Below, one piece after another: positions 43,856-53,685 of a stretch of 64,000 nt of DNA. The stretch is taken from the NCBI RefSeq assembly GCF_022846615.1, contig NZ_AP025637.1, positions 3,807,001 to 3,871,000 on the forward strand. The letters are read 5' to 3'. The stretch is from Roseomonas fluvialis. Its GTDB lineage: Bacteria; Pseudomonadota; Alphaproteobacteria; Acetobacterales; Acetobacteraceae. The position numbers and the translations under genes were made by a program. Position 1 is the stretch's first letter. Each line of letters begins with the position of its first letter. A model generated the notes under the pieces. It saw nothing but the letters and a program-made list of their open reading frames with translations, had not been told where the DNA came from and made no database searches.

Positions 43856-44182
43856 ATGCGCGCCCAGGAACCGCACGGCTCACCACCCGAAGGGAAAGGA
43901 TGGATCAAGGTGCTGCAGGGACTGGAACCGATCGTGAAGATCCCCGACTGGCGCATGACGACCGCCGAGTTGCTCTACCACCTGCCCGACCACCCGCATG
44001 TGTTGCAGACCTTCGTTTGGCAGAAGGTGGACAAGGCCCCGACCTTCCCCGAACTCACCCGCTTCCTGGACTTCTGGCGGCGCGAAATCGAAGGTCCGCT
44101 GCATTCGGTCCGGGTCGCCTGTGCCGCGCTGACCAGGCCCGCGGAACTGCGATACGCGAACGGGGTCTTCACCCTGCACTGA
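43856..44182 (+). CDS. usg: Usg family protein
   Basis: Up to 108 residues, ending in the Usg core: DWRMTTAELLYHLPDHPHVLQTFVWQ, PTFPELTRFLDFWRREIEGPLHSVRVA and TRPAELRYANGVFTLH. Usg is a small alphaproteobacterial protein named from genes near tryptophan synthesis; its function is unknown. The true start may be the ATG at 43856 or a GTG at 43909, which would fit the family length (about 90 residues) better. It is divergent from groES and shares the same 250-bp control region. Confidence 0.85.
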   Translation: MRAQEPHGSPPEGKGWIKVLQGLEPIVKIPDWRMTTAELLYHLPDHPHVLQTFVWQKVDKAPTFPELTRFLDFWRREIEGPLHSVRVACAALTRPAELRYANGVFTLH

Positions 44183-44366
44183 CGTCAGCGGCGGCGGTTC
44201 TGCACCGGCGGCTGGCGCGTCCTCCGATGCCGGGCGGACATCCGCGATGACCACTCCGCGACGCCCATCACGGCGCCGGCCACGCGTGGAAGGTGCCTGC
44301 GGCCGGCAGACGCCTTCATGACCAGGCCAGTCTGCGCGCCGCCGGCCGGGCCGTGCGGCGTGCGCC

Positions 44367-45059
44367 TCACCCCTGGTCGTCCTCGATCACCCGGCCCGCC
44401 TTGTGCGCGCGCAGCAGTGCAAGCCCGATCGCCGCCGAGACCACGAACAGCGCCGCCGCCAGGCCCATCTGCCAGGCGCCATCCACCCGGATGCCCTTGC
44501 CGAGCAGTGCGAAGACGACCGTCTGCGGCAGGTAGCCCAGGGCCGAGGCAGCCAGGAACGGCACCGCGCTGATCGCCGCCATCCCCGCCAGCAGATTCAG
44601 CGCCAGGTTGTTGCCGACCGGCAGCAACCGCAGCGCCAGCGTCGCGCCGAAGGGGCTGCCGGCCAGCACGTCGCGCAGCGGTCGCAGCCGGTGGCCGAAT
44701 CGCCCGGCCAGGCGCCGTTCCGCCCAGCCCCGCCCAACCGCCCGCGCCCATCCATACGACGCCGCGCAGCCCACCACCTGCGCTGCCAGCGCCAGCAGCG
44801 TGCCCTCGACTGCGCCGAAGGCGTAGCCGCCGAGGAACGCCACCCCCTGCCGCGGCGCCCCGGCCGCCGTCGCCGCGGCACCGATCGCCACGAACACCGC
44901 ATCGCCCAGCACCCCTTGGCCGAGCACCCAGCGATCCACCCAGTCGGTGCCCGGCGCCAAGCCGATCCCGCGCAGCAGCAGTCCCGCCGCCGCCAGCCCG
45001 GCCGCCAACATCGCGAGTTTCAGCAGCGAGGACCGGCGCCGGGCGACTGCCCCGCTCAT
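44367..45059 (-). CDS. TVP38/TMEM64 (VTT-domain) membrane protein
   Basis: A 230-residue integral membrane protein. An N-terminal TM helix (LLKLAMLAAGLAAAGLLLRG) is followed by the VTT core: VFVAIGAAATAAGAPRQGVAFLGGYAFG (the re-entrant P-R/G-F-L-G-G element), GCAASYGWARAVGRGWAERR, FGATLALRLLPVGNNLALNLLAG and YLPQTVVFALLGKG. The family takes part in membrane lipid handling or scrambling, and its bacterial role is unclear. The start at 45059 avoids the upstream 27-bp repeats. It is the second gene of an operon with the glycosyltransferase. Confidence 0.87.
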   Translation of the reverse strand: MSGAVARRRSSLLKLAMLAAGLAAAGLLLRGIGLAPGTDWVDRWVLGQGVLGDAVFVAIGAAATAAGAPRQGVAFLGGYAFGAVEGTLLALAAQVVGCAASYGWARAVGRGWAERRLAGRFGHRLRPLRDVLAGSPFGATLALRLLPVGNNLALNLLAGMAAISAVPFLAASALGYLPQTVVFALLGKGIRVDGAWQMGLAAALFVVSAAIGLALLRAHKAGRVIEDDQG

Positions 45060-45077
45060 GGCGTCGCGCCGGCAGGC

Positions 45078-45212
45078 GCGCGGATCAGACCGTGCCGGCC
45101 AAGCGCGCCCATCATGTCGTGCCGGCGAGTCGCGCCCATCATGTCCTGTCGGCCGGGCGCGCCAATCACGTCGCACCGAACGGGCGCGCGCGTCGTGCTG
45201 CGCCGGGCAGCC
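45078..45212. repeat. Five tandem 27-bp repeats
   Basis: Five units of 27 bp (45078, 45105, 45132, 45159, 45186), each starting GCGC and best conserved in units 2 and 3 (GCGCCCATCATGTC). A partial sixth unit runs into the glycosyltransferase end. The 27-bp period keeps the frame, and all copies would read as nine-residue Arg/Asp/His-rich units on the minus strand. Confidence 0.85.
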
Positions 45213-45219
45213 GCGCCCC

Positions 45220-46005
45220 TCACGGCGGGTCGGTCTCGACCACCGGACGCCGACCGCGCCGTTGCAGCCAGGCCATGCCCACCAGGTCGAAGATGCTGAC
45301 GGCAAGGCGGTCGAGCGTCCCGTAATTCGACGCGCCGCGCACCCGCGGACGGTGGTTTACCGGCTCGCTCACCACCGTCCCGCCCTGGCGCAGCGTCAGC
45401 GCCGGCAGGAAACGGTGCATGTGGTCGAAATGCGGAAGATCCAGGAACAGGTCGCGCGGGAACACCTTCAGCCCGCATCCGGTGTCCGGCGTGCGGTCGC
45501 GCAGCAGGCGCGACCGGATGGCGTTGGCCATCTTGCTGGAATACCGCTTCACGCCGCTGTCCTTGCGGTTCACGCGGTGGCCCGCGACCATCGTGCGCCG
45601 GCCCTCGGCCGCCTCGGCCCGCGCGCGGGCGAACAGGCGCGGAATGTCGGCCGGGTCGTTCTGGCCATCCCCGTCGAGCGTCGCGATCCAGGTGCCGCGC
45701 GCCGCCTTCACCCCGGTGATGATGGCGGCCGACTGCCCGCAGGACGCCCGGTGCCGCAACCCGCGGACCGGCGCGCCACCGTCGCGCGCCGCGCGCAACG
45801 CCTCGGGCGTGTGGTCGGTCGAACCGTCGTCGACATAGACGATCTCGTGCGGCACGTCGGCCAGCGCGGCCTCGATCTCGGCGACCAGGGGCGCGATGTT
45901 GGGCGCCTCGTTGCGCACGGGGATGACGACGGACAGCAGGGGGGGCGCGCCGGCATCCGGCGCCGGCTCGGCGGGCCCGGACCCGGCGCGGGGCTCGGGA
46001 GACAT
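45220..46005 (-). CDS. Family 2 glycosyltransferase (polyprenyl-phosphate type)
   Basis: A 261-residue GT-A enzyme: LLSVVIPVRNEAPNIAPLV (nucleotide-binding start), IVYVDDGSTDHTPEAL (DD pair), GTWIATLDGDGQNDPADIPRLF (metal DxD) and RYSSKMANAIRSRLL, DTGCGLKVFPRDLF. The pattern is that of dolichol/undecaprenyl-phosphate sugar transferases such as DPM1 and ArnC. The C-terminal TM helices of GtrB/ArnC are absent. It may supply lipid-linked sugar for surface glycans. The start at 46005 is chosen because the longer frame is low-complexity. The VTT gene follows. Confidence 0.9.
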   Translation of the reverse strand: MSPEPRAGSGPAEPAPDAGAPPLLSVVIPVRNEAPNIAPLVAEIEAALADVPHEIVYVDDGSTDHTPEALRAARDGGAPVRGLRHRASCGQSAAIITGVKAARGTWIATLDGDGQNDPADIPRLFARARAEAAEGRRTMVAGHRVNRKDSGVKRYSSKMANAIRSRLLRDRTPDTGCGLKVFPRDLFLDLPHFDHMHRFLPALTLRQGGTVVSEPVNHRPRVRGASNYGTLDRLAVSIFDLVGMAWLQRRGRRPVVETDPP

Positions 46006-46091
46006 GGGGGCGCGGTAGCAGGCGCATCCCCGCCCGGCAAGCCGCCAGCCGGCGGGGTGCGCTTCCGCGGGCCCTCCCCTATATCCGCGCC

Positions 46092-47168
46092 ATGCCCTTC
46101 GATAGCCGCACCCTTGATGCCGCGCACGCCATGGCACCCGACGCGCAGGCCCGAGCCCTCTCCCGCTTTCTGCTGTTCGTCGCCGGCCTGGTCTGGGTGA
46201 TGGTCGCGATAGGCGGCGCCACGCGCCTGACCGGGTCCGGCCTGTCCATCATGGAATGGGCGCCGCTGGCCGGGATCCTGCCGCCGCTCACCGACGCCGA
46301 ATGGCAGCGGCTTTACGACCTGTATCGGACCATCCCGCAATATCAGCTGATGAACCAGGGCTTCGGTCTCGATGGCTTCAAGGAGATCTTCTGGCTGGAA
46401 TGGATCCACCGCTTCTGGGGGCGGCTGATTGGCCTGGCCTATGTCGGTGGCCTGGCCTGGTTCTGGCTGCGCGGGCGCATCCCGCCAGGCTTGAAGCCTC
46501 GGCTGCTGCTGCTGCTGGCTCTGGGCGGGCTGCAGGGCGCAATCGGCTGGTTCATGGTGGCCTCCGGCTTCGAAGCCGACCGCACGGCGGTATCGCCATA
46601 TCGGCTGGTGATCCACCTCGGCATGGCGTTCCTGCTGTTCGGGCTGCTGGTCTGGACCGCGTTGTCGCTGCTGCGCCCGCGCCCGGTACAGGACCCCGCG
46701 CCGGCCGGGCTGCGCCCCGCCGTGCATCTCGCGGCCGGGCTCGCGGTGGCGGCCATGCTGGCCGGCGGGTTCGTGGCAGGCATTCGCGCCGGTTTCGACT
46801 ACAATACGTTCCCGCTGATGGAAGGGCGCATCGTGCCGCAGGGCTATTGGCTGCTGGAACCGGCCTGGAAGAACCTCACCGCCAATGTCGCGGCGGTGCA
46901 GTTCAACCATCGCCTGCTCGCGACCGCGACGCTGGCCGCCGCGGCCTGGGCGGCGTTCCTGGCCTTCCGCCGCCTGCCGCGCGGGCGGGTGCGGGGCGCG
47001 GTGATGGGTCTCGCCATCGCGGTCGGGCTGCAATACGCGCTGGGTGTCGCCACGCTGCTGGCGGTGGTGCCGGTCTGGCTCGGCACGCTGCACCAGGCGG
47101 TGGCGGTCCTGGTGCTGACCGGCGCATTGCTGGCGCTGCACGCGCTTCGCCGGCCCGCGCCGGGATGA
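46092..47168 (+). CDS. ctaA: Heme A synthase (COX15/CtaA, type 2)
   Basis: A 358-residue membrane enzyme oxidising the methyl at C8 of heme O to make heme A for cytochrome oxidase. Eight TM helices form two four-helix halves. Typical elements are VMVAIGGATRLTGSGLSIMEWAPLAG, GFKEIFWLEWIHRFWGRLIG (conserved Glu and His of the first haem site), GAIGWFMVASG, the second half FDYNTFPLMEGRIVP, AVQFNHRLLA and LGTLHQAVAVLVLTGAL. It overlaps the PAS kinase gene by 4 bp (ATGA). Confidence 0.97.
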   Translation: MPFDSRTLDAAHAMAPDAQARALSRFLLFVAGLVWVMVAIGGATRLTGSGLSIMEWAPLAGILPPLTDAEWQRLYDLYRTIPQYQLMNQGFGLDGFKEIFWLEWIHRFWGRLIGLAYVGGLAWFWLRGRIPPGLKPRLLLLLALGGLQGAIGWFMVASGFEADRTAVSPYRLVIHLGMAFLLFGLLVWTALSLLRPRPVQDPAPAGLRPAVHLAAGLAVAAMLAGGFVAGIRAGFDYNTFPLMEGRIVPQGYWLLEPAWKNLTANVAAVQFNHRLLATATLAAAAWAAFLAFRRLPRGRVRGAVMGLAIAVGLQYALGVATLLAVVPVWLGTLHQAVAVLVLTGALLALHALRRPAPG

Positions 47169-49807
47169 CGCGCGAGGACGCCGCGCTCAGGGCCATCGAG
47201 GCCCTGCCCCACGCCATGCTGGTCATGGATGGGGCGGAGCGGCTGGTGCTCGCCAATGCCGCGTTGTGGGGCGAGGCCGGCGCCGATCCCGCCCGCTTCC
47301 CGCCCGGCACCTCATTGCGCGACATCCTGCGCCTGTTCGCCTTCCGCGGGCTGCTCGGCGCCGGCGACCCGGCCGTGCTGGCCGAGGACGCGCTGGCGCT
47401 GGACCGCAGCCAGTTCCTGCTGCGCCACCAGCGCACCGCCGACGGCGCGCGCCTGTCCGAGGTCACAAGCCTGCCGCTGCCGGGCGGCGGCTTCGCCATC
47501 TGCTCGGTCGACATCACCGCGCTGACGCGGGCCGAGGCCGCCGCGCGCGCCCGCGCCAGCCTGCTCGAACGGGTGCTGAACGCGCAACGCGGCGGCGTCG
47601 CGCTGTTCGACCCGGACCACCGCCTGATGCTGCACAACCCCGCCTATCGCCGCCATTCCGGCGCCACGCCCGAGATGCTGGCCGGCCGCCCGACGCTCGA
47701 GGACCTGGTGGCGCAGCTCGACCGTGCCGGCGAATTCCGCGCCACCCGCGCGCGGGCGCATCTGCGCGACATCCTCGCCGCCGATCGCCGCCAGCCGCGC
47801 ATGTCGCAGCGCGAGCGCGCCGATGGCAGCATCATGCGCTTCACCAGCACCCCCGAACCCGATGGCGGCTTCCTGCTGCAATCCGAGGAGGTGACCGACC
47901 TGCGCCGGGCCGAGGACGACGCCCGCCGCCGCGCCGCCATCCTGGACGGGGTGCTGGAAGCGCTGCCGCACGGCATCTGCGTCTGGGGCCCGGACCAGCG
48001 CGTGGCGTTATTCAACGGCGCCTACACCCGCCTGATGGAAGGCGCGCCGCTGCAGGTCGGCGACACGCTCGAGGATGTCATCCACCGCCGCGCCGCCGCC
48101 GGCGAATATGGCCCCGGCGACGTGTCGGCGGTGATCGCGCGCGAGAAGGCGCGCGACCTGTCGCGCCCGCAGGAACGCCGGCGCCAGCGCGCCAACGGCA
48201 CCGCGCTCGATATCCGCACGGCGCCGCTGCCCGATGGCGGGCACATCTCGGTCGTCACCGACATCACGGCGCTCTGGCAGGCCGAGGAGGAAGCACGCCG
48301 CCGCGCCTCGTTGCTCGAAACCGCGATGGGCTCGATGCGCCACGGCCTCGTGGTCTATGGGCCCGACCGGCGCGTGGTGGCGGCGAATGCGCTGGCCAGC
48401 ACGCTCGCCGGACACGAACCGGGGGATATCCGGCCGGGCCGCTCGCTCGACGAGTTGGTCGATTCACTGCACGCGAGCGGGCGCCTGGGGCCGGAGCCGC
48501 TGGCGGCGCGCCTGGCCGGCGATGCCCGCGACCTCGATCGGTCGCGCCCGCACCGGGTGCGCCGCACCACGCCCGAGGGCCGCGTGCTCGAGGTCTCCTC
48601 CGACCCCACGCCCGAAGGCGGCTTCATCGTCACCCATGTGGACATCACCGCTCTCGCGCAGGCCGAGGCCGAGGCGCTGAGCCGCGCGGGCATCCTGCAG
48701 GTGATGCTCGACAACACCCAGCACGGCATCTGCCTGTTCGACGCGCAGGGCCACATCGTCGCGGTCAATGCGCTAGCCGCGCGCATGTGCGGCCTGGCCC
48801 CTGAGCAGATGGCGCCGGGCCGCCACATCCTGCAGGTGCGCGACGACCAGGTCGCCGCCGGCGAATTCGGCCCGCCCGAGCAGGTCGCCCGCTTCATCGC
48901 GATCCGCCCCGACGATCCCTGGCGCGGCCCCGAGCGCTACGTGCGCCGCCGCCCCGATGGCTCCATGCTCGAGATCACCACCGCCCCCACGCCCGATGGC
49001 GGTTTCGTGCGCACCTATTCCGACGTCACCGAGGACCGCCGCGTGCGCGACGAGCTGGAACGCGCGCGCGCCGCCGCGGAGGCCGGCAGCGAGGCGAAGT
49101 CCCGCTTCCTGGCCACCATGAGCCACGAACTGCGCACGCCGCTCTCGGCCGTGATCGGCTATGCCGAGGCCCTGATGGGCCAGCCCGCCCCCGCGCAGGT
49201 CGCGGAATTCGCCGACGCCGTGCGCCAGGCCGGCCGCCAGCTGCTCGGCCTGATCGACGACATCCTGGACGTGGCGCGCGCCGGCGGGCCGGATGCGGCG
49301 CTGGGGCGCGCGCCGGTCGATGTCGCGGCGCTGGCGCTGGCCCTCGCCGAGGCCGCGCAGGCCGAGGCCGACGCGGCGGGCGTGCAGCTCGCGGTCGATG
49401 CCCCGCCGGAGCTGCCCGCCGCGCGGGTGGATGAACGCCGACTGCGACGCGTGCTCTCGGCGCTGCTCGGCAACGCCGTAAAGTTCACGCCTGCGGAGGG
49501 CAGCGTGCGCCTGGTGCTGCGGGCCTCCGGCGCGGGCGGACTCGACATCGCCGTGGTGGATACCGGCATCGGCATGGCGCCGGAGGATATCCCGCGCGCC
49601 TTCGAACCCTTCACCCAGCTCGATTCCTCCCATGCGCGGCATTTTCCGGGCTCGGGGCTCGGGCTGCACCTGGCGCGCATGCTGGCGGAAGCGATGGGGG
49701 CGACGCTAACGCTCGACAGCAGCCCCGGTGCGGGCACCACGGCCACCCTGCGCCTGCCGCCCGGCATCACCACATCGGTGGTGCAAACGACCCAGGAGAC
49801 GACATGA
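47165..49807 (+). CDS. Multi-PAS sensor histidine kinase
   Basis: An 880-residue soluble kinase. About five PAS-like modules of about 120 residues precede the kinase; the last parts of each share a DGGF/DGGH motif followed by a (V/I)xxVTDITAL-like helix (SVDITALTRAEAAAR, EEVTDLRRAEDDAR, VTDITALWQAEEEAR, HVDITALAQAEAEAL, YSDVTEDRRVRDELER). Then HisKA with SRFLATMSHELRTPLSAVIGYAE (His654) and HATPase with NAVKFTPAEG, VVDTGIGMAPED and GSGLGLHLARMLAEAMG. No TM segment and no receiver domain were seen. The input cue is not clear. It lies between heme A synthase and tldD with ATGA overlaps on both sides. Confidence 0.93.
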   Translation: MTREDAALRAIEALPHAMLVMDGAERLVLANAALWGEAGADPARFPPGTSLRDILRLFAFRGLLGAGDPAVLAEDALALDRSQFLLRHQRTADGARLSEVTSLPLPGGGFAICSVDITALTRAEAAARARASLLERVLNAQRGGVALFDPDHRLMLHNPAYRRHSGATPEMLAGRPTLEDLVAQLDRAGEFRATRARAHLRDILAADRRQPRMSQRERADGSIMRFTSTPEPDGGFLLQSEEVTDLRRAEDDARRRAAILDGVLEALPHGICVWGPDQRVALFNGAYTRLMEGAPLQVGDTLEDVIHRRAAAGEYGPGDVSAVIAREKARDLSRPQERRRQRANGTALDIRTAPLPDGGHISVVTDITALWQAEEEARRRASLLETAMGSMRHGLVVYGPDRRVVAANALASTLAGHEPGDIRPGRSLDELVDSLHASGRLGPEPLAARLAGDARDLDRSRPHRVRRTTPEGRVLEVSSDPTPEGGFIVTHVDITALAQAEAEALSRAGILQVMLDNTQHGICLFDAQGHIVAVNALAARMCGLAPEQMAPGRHILQVRDDQVAAGEFGPPEQVARFIAIRPDDPWRGPERYVRRRPDGSMLEITTAPTPDGGFVRTYSDVTEDRRVRDELERARAAAEAGSEAKSRFLATMSHELRTPLSAVIGYAEALMGQPAPAQVAEFADAVRQAGRQLLGLIDDILDVARAGGPDAALGRAPVDVAALALALAEAAQAEADAAGVQLAVDAPPELPAARVDERRLRRVLSALLGNAVKFTPAEGSVRLVLRASGAGGLDIAVVDTGIGMAPEDIPRAFEPFTQLDSSHARHFPGSGLGLHLARMLAEAMGATLTLDSSPGAGTTATLRLPPGITTSVVQTTQETT

Positions 49808-51234
49808 CCGCCCTTGCCACCACCGACGCCCTGTTCTTCGGCCTGCTCGACCGCGGCGCCGCCGAGGCCCGCCTGCGCGAGGCGACCGAGGGCTGCGAGG
49901 ATGGCGAGCTGTTCCTCGAATACCGCGAGAGCGAGGGCATCTCGATCGACGATGGCCGTATCCGTTCCGCCACCTACGATGCGACGCGCGGCTTCGGCCT
50001 GCGCGCCGTGAGCGGCGAGGCGGCCGGCTACGCCCATGCGGGCGAACTGTCCGACGCCGCGCTCGCGCGCGCCGCCTCGGCAGTGGGCGCGGTGCGCCAG
50101 GGCCGGTCCGGCGTGATGGAAGCCGGGCCACGCGCCACCAATGCGCGGCTCTATGCCGATGCCAACCCGCTGACCGCGATGGATTTCGCCGCGAAGACCG
50201 CGCTGTTGCAGGAAATCGACGCCTACGCGCGCGCCGCCGACCCGCGCGTGGTGCAGGTCATGGCCTCGATCTTCGGCGAATGGCAGGCGGTGCAGATCAT
50301 CCGCCCCGACGGCCAGCGCGTGGCCGACCTGCGGCCATTGGTGCGCTTCAACGTCTCCGTCGTGGTGGAAAAGGACGGGCGGCGCGAGACCGGGTCCTTC
50401 GGCACCGGCGGGCGCTTCGACTATTCCCGCGTGCTGTCCGAAGAATCCTGGAAGGGCGGCGTGGCGGAGGCACTGCGCCAGGCACTGGTCAATCTCGACA
50501 GCGTGCCGGCACCGGCGGGCGAGATGGAGGTGGTGCTCGGCCCGGGCTGGCCCGGCATCCTGCTGCACGAAGCCATCGGCCATGGGCTGGAGGGCGACTT
50601 CAACCGCAAGAAGACGTCCGCGTTCGCCGGCCTGCTCGGGCAGCGCATCGCCTCGCCGGGCGTGACCGTGATCGACGACGGCACCATCCCTGACCGCCGG
50701 GGCTCGTTGACCGTGGATGACGAGGGCACGCCGACCAACCGCACGACGCTGATCGAGGACGGCATCCTGGTTGGCTTCCTGCAGGACCGGCAGAATGCGC
50801 GACTGATGGGCGTGGCCCCCACCGGCAATGGCCGCAGGCAATCCTACGCGCATATCCCGATGCCGCGCATGACCAACACCGTCATGCTGGGCGGGTCGCA
50901 TGCGCCGGAGGAAGTGCTCGCCTCGGTGAAGCGCGGCCTCTATGCGGTGAATTTCGGCGGCGGCCAGGTCGACATCACCTCCGGCAAGTTCGTGTTCAGC
51001 GCCTCCGAGGCCTACATGATCGAGGACGGCAAGATCGGCGCGCCGGTGAAAGGTGCGACACTGATCGGCAACGGCCCCGATGCGCTGACCAAGGTCGCGA
51101 TGGTGGCGAACGACATGGCGCTCGACCCCGGCATCGGCACCTGCGGCAAGCAGGGCCAGGGCGTGCCGGTCGGTGTCGGGCAGCCCACGCTGAAGATGAC
51201 GGGGCTGACGGTGGGCGGAACCGCGGTGCGCTGA
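49804..51234 (+). CDS. tldD: Metalloprotease TldD
   Basis: A 476-residue TldD subunit. With PmbA/TldE it makes a heterodimeric zinc protease that degrades unfolded peptides, matures microcin B17 or acts on CcdA. The zinc motif is LLHEAIGHGLEGDF (His255, Glu256, His260), followed by RKKTSAFAGLLGQ and the C-terminal NFGGGQVDITSGKFVFSASEAYMIEDG. It overlaps the PAS kinase stop (ATGA). No pmbA gene is in the window. Confidence 0.97.
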   Translation: MTALATTDALFFGLLDRGAAEARLREATEGCEDGELFLEYRESEGISIDDGRIRSATYDATRGFGLRAVSGEAAGYAHAGELSDAALARAASAVGAVRQGRSGVMEAGPRATNARLYADANPLTAMDFAAKTALLQEIDAYARAADPRVVQVMASIFGEWQAVQIIRPDGQRVADLRPLVRFNVSVVVEKDGRRETGSFGTGGRFDYSRVLSEESWKGGVAEALRQALVNLDSVPAPAGEMEVVLGPGWPGILLHEAIGHGLEGDFNRKKTSAFAGLLGQRIASPGVTVIDDGTIPDRRGSLTVDDEGTPTNRTTLIEDGILVGFLQDRQNARLMGVAPTGNGRRQSYAHIPMPRMTNTVMLGGSHAPEEVLASVKRGLYAVNFGGGQVDITSGKFVFSASEAYMIEDGKIGAPVKGATLIGNGPDALTKVAMVANDMALDPGIGTCGKQGQGVPVGVGQPTLKMTGLTVGGTAVR

Positions 51235-51238
51235 CGCT

Positions 51239-53536
51239 TCAGGCCGCGCGCTGCAGCGGCGCGGCGAGGCGCGCCAGCGCCGATTCCACCACGGCGGCGC
51301 TGGCCGGGTCCTGCCGGAACACGATCGCGACGGCACCGGCGCCGGTGCGCGCGATCCGACCCGACACGCTCGCCGAGCCGCCGGGCAGCACGACACGTAC
51401 CTCGGTCCCGACCGGCGGCGCTTCGTCGGCGGCGATGGCGCAGCCCCCCTGGGACATGTCGATCAGCGCGACCTCGCGGCCCGGCGTCCCCTGGACCGCG
51501 ACCCGCACGGTCGCGCCACCGCCCGGAATCCGATCCCAACGGCGCCGGTTGCCGTCATCCTCGCGCATCGCGCGCAGGAAGTCGGTCACCTCCTGGCGCA
51601 GCGTCCCCGCGATCTGCGCGAGCCCGGCCGCCGTCGACATCACGTTGCGGCTCGATTCCTCGGCCGCGTCGGCGATACCCGAGACGGTGCGCATCGCCTC
51701 GCTCGCTTCCTGGTTCTGCCGCGCGACGGCCTGCACGCTGGCGGCGATCTCGCGCGTGGCGGCGCCCTGCTGTTCGACGGCCGCGGCGATGGTGGTCGCG
51801 ATCTCGTCCATCAGCGTGATCGAACTGGCGACCGAGGTCACGGCGTCGACGGCGAGCGCCGTCGAATCCTGGATGGCCGACACCTGCCGAGCGATGCCCT
51901 CGGTCGCGCCCGCCGTCTGGCCGGCGAGCTGCTTGACCTCGCTCGCGACCACCGCGAAGCCCTTGCCGGCTTCCCCCGCGCGCGCCGCCTCGATCGTGGC
52001 GTTGAGCGCGAGCAGGTTGGTCTGGCCCGCGACCGAGGCGATCACGCGCACGACCTCGCCGATACGGCTCGCCGCCTCGGACAGGCCGCGCACGGTCGCA
52101 TCGGTGGTCTCGGCGCGCTCCACCGCGGCGCGCGCGGCACCCGCGGCATGCGCGACCTGGCGCGAGATTTCGCTCACGCTCGTGGTCAGCTCCTCGGTGG
52201 CGGCGGCGACGGCCGCCAGGTCGCGCGAGCTGGCCTCGGCGCCGTCGGCGGTGCGCGCGGCGTCGCTGCGGGTCCTGTCGGCCGAAGAGGCCATGGCTTG
52301 TGCGGACACGGTCATCGCCTCAGCCGATTGGCTCAGGGAATCGAGGACCGCGGAGACCGACTGGCCGAAATCCTGGGTATGGCGTTCGAGTGCGGCCGCA
52401 CGCAGGTCGCGCGCCTCCCGCTCGGCCCGCGCGGCGGCTTCGAGCGCGATCTTGTCCTCTGCTTGCTGGCGGAAGGTCTCGAGTGCGCGCGCCATGGCGC
52501 CGATCTCGTCGCCGCGCCCGCGTGCGGGGACCTCGGTGCGGGTGTCGCCGGCCGAGATGCGCGCCATCGCGGCCGCGATCGCCCCGAGCGGATGCGCCAG
52601 GCGCCGGGCGGCGATCATCGCCGCGGGCACCGCCAGCACCAGCACCACGCCCGCGATGAGCAGGATGGTCAACGTCACGCGGCTCTCGGCCTGCTGCTGG
52701 GGCAGGCGCGACTGCGCGATCAGCAGCGCGCCGGAGGGCCGGCCGGACAGGTCGTGGATCGGCCGCACGGTCGCGAGCACCTCGCCCGCGCCGGGGATGG
52801 CGAGCGTCGCAGCCGGCACCGGCGTGCCGGCGCGCTGCGCGGCCAGGACCGCCTCGGGCAGCGCCTCGCCCGACAGCCCGGCGATGCTGGAGGCGATCAG
52901 GCGCCCGGCCCCGAACAGCGCGACCGCGCCGTTCGACGTGGCGGCAAGCTGGCGCACCACGGCGTCGTTCAGGTTCGAGCCCACCTTGATCGTGCCGACG
53001 ATGGTGCCGGCGGCGTCGCGCACCGGCAGGGCGGCGCCAATCGCGAGCGCCCCCGAGGTCGGCGAGACCTCGCGCCCGACCGCCGGGCGTCCCGCCAGGG
53101 CCGCGGCCACGTCCGCGACGCCCGACTTGTCGTCTCCAGCACGGCCCGGGTTGTGGCCGCGCATGACCACCCGCCCGGCGGCATCGGTCGCCTCCAGCAC
53201 CGAAACCGCGGCGTCCGCCTCCCGCAGGGCGGCGAGGCCGGGCACCAGGATGGCGCGCAACGCACCGGCGTCCGCGGCGGCGATGGCGGCGGCCAGGTCG
53301 GGGCGCTGCGCGAGGCCGGTCGCATGTCCGCGCATCCGCAGCTCGAGCTCCGCAAGATCGGATTCCGCGAGCGTCATGCCTCGCTCGAGCTCCTGGCCCG
53401 CAGCACGATGCAGGAGATCACGCACCGTCCAGGCCGCGCCCGCCACCGACAGCACGATCGCCACCAGCATCGGCACCACGGCCAGCAGCAGGACCTGCGG
53501 ACGAACCCCGGACAGGCGGGAAACCAGGCTTTGCAT
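51239..53536 (-). CDS. Methyl-accepting chemotaxis receptor with C-terminal PilZ domain
   Basis: A 765-residue transducer. TM1 is [21 protein letters not shown] (residues 15-35), the periplasmic sensor is a Cache-like domain ([36 protein letters not shown]), TM2 is [21 protein letters not shown], followed by HAMP and the signalling hairpin tip ([23 protein letters not shown]). A PilZ domain follows at about 675-755: RRRWDRI and the DMSQGGCAI motif bind cyclic di-GMP in other proteins. PilZ-tailed receptors link chemotaxis to cyclic di-GMP. Ligand not predicted. It converges with tldD after a 4-bp gap. Confidence 0.95.
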   Translation of the reverse strand: MQSLVSRLSGVRPQVLLLAVVPMLVAIVLSVAGAAWTVRDLLHRAAGQELERGMTLAESDLAELELRMRGHATGLAQRPDLAAAIAAADAGALRAILVPGLAALREADAAVSVLEATDAAGRVVMRGHNPGRAGDDKSGVADVAAALAGRPAVGREVSPTSGALAIGAALPVRDAAGTIVGTIKVGSNLNDAVVRQLAATSNGAVALFGAGRLIASSIAGLSGEALPEAVLAAQRAGTPVPAATLAIPGAGEVLATVRPIHDLSGRPSGALLIAQSRLPQQQAESRVTLTILLIAGVVLVLAVPAAMIAARRLAHPLGAIAAAMARISAGDTRTEVPARGRGDEIGAMARALETFRQQAEDKIALEAAARAEREARDLRAAALERHTQDFGQSVSAVLDSLSQSAEAMTVSAQAMASSADRTRSDAARTADGAEASSRDLAAVAAATEELTTSVSEISRQVAHAAGAARAAVERAETTDATVRGLSEAASRIGEVVRVIASVAGQTNLLALNATIEAARAGEAGKGFAVVASEVKQLAGQTAGATEGIARQVSAIQDSTALAVDAVTSVASSITLMDEIATTIAAAVEQQGAATREIAASVQAVARQNQEASEAMRTVSGIADAAEESSRNVMSTAAGLAQIAGTLRQEVTDFLRAMREDDGNRRRWDRIPGGGATVRVAVQGTPGREVALIDMSQGGCAIAADEAPPVGTEVRVVLPGGSASVSGRIARTGAGAVAIVFRQDPASAAVVESALARLAAPLQRAA

Positions 53537-53685
53537 GTCGGGACCCCGGCAACAGGAATGACGGCTGGCGACAGGATCGTCCGAAATTGTGAAGGATTTG
53601 CTGCAGCACCCGCGGGGCGTGTGAACGGCTTCGTCGCCGGGCCCGGCCGCCCGTCCTAGGCTCCCCCTGATAGCAGGAGGCCCCG

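Noticed and set aside
45078..45212. CRISPR array or N-terminal extension of the VTT protein
   Set aside because: Repeats have no spacers. The extension would put Arg/Asp/His-rich units before a normal N-terminal TM helix, and the internal ATG at 45059 gives the family length.
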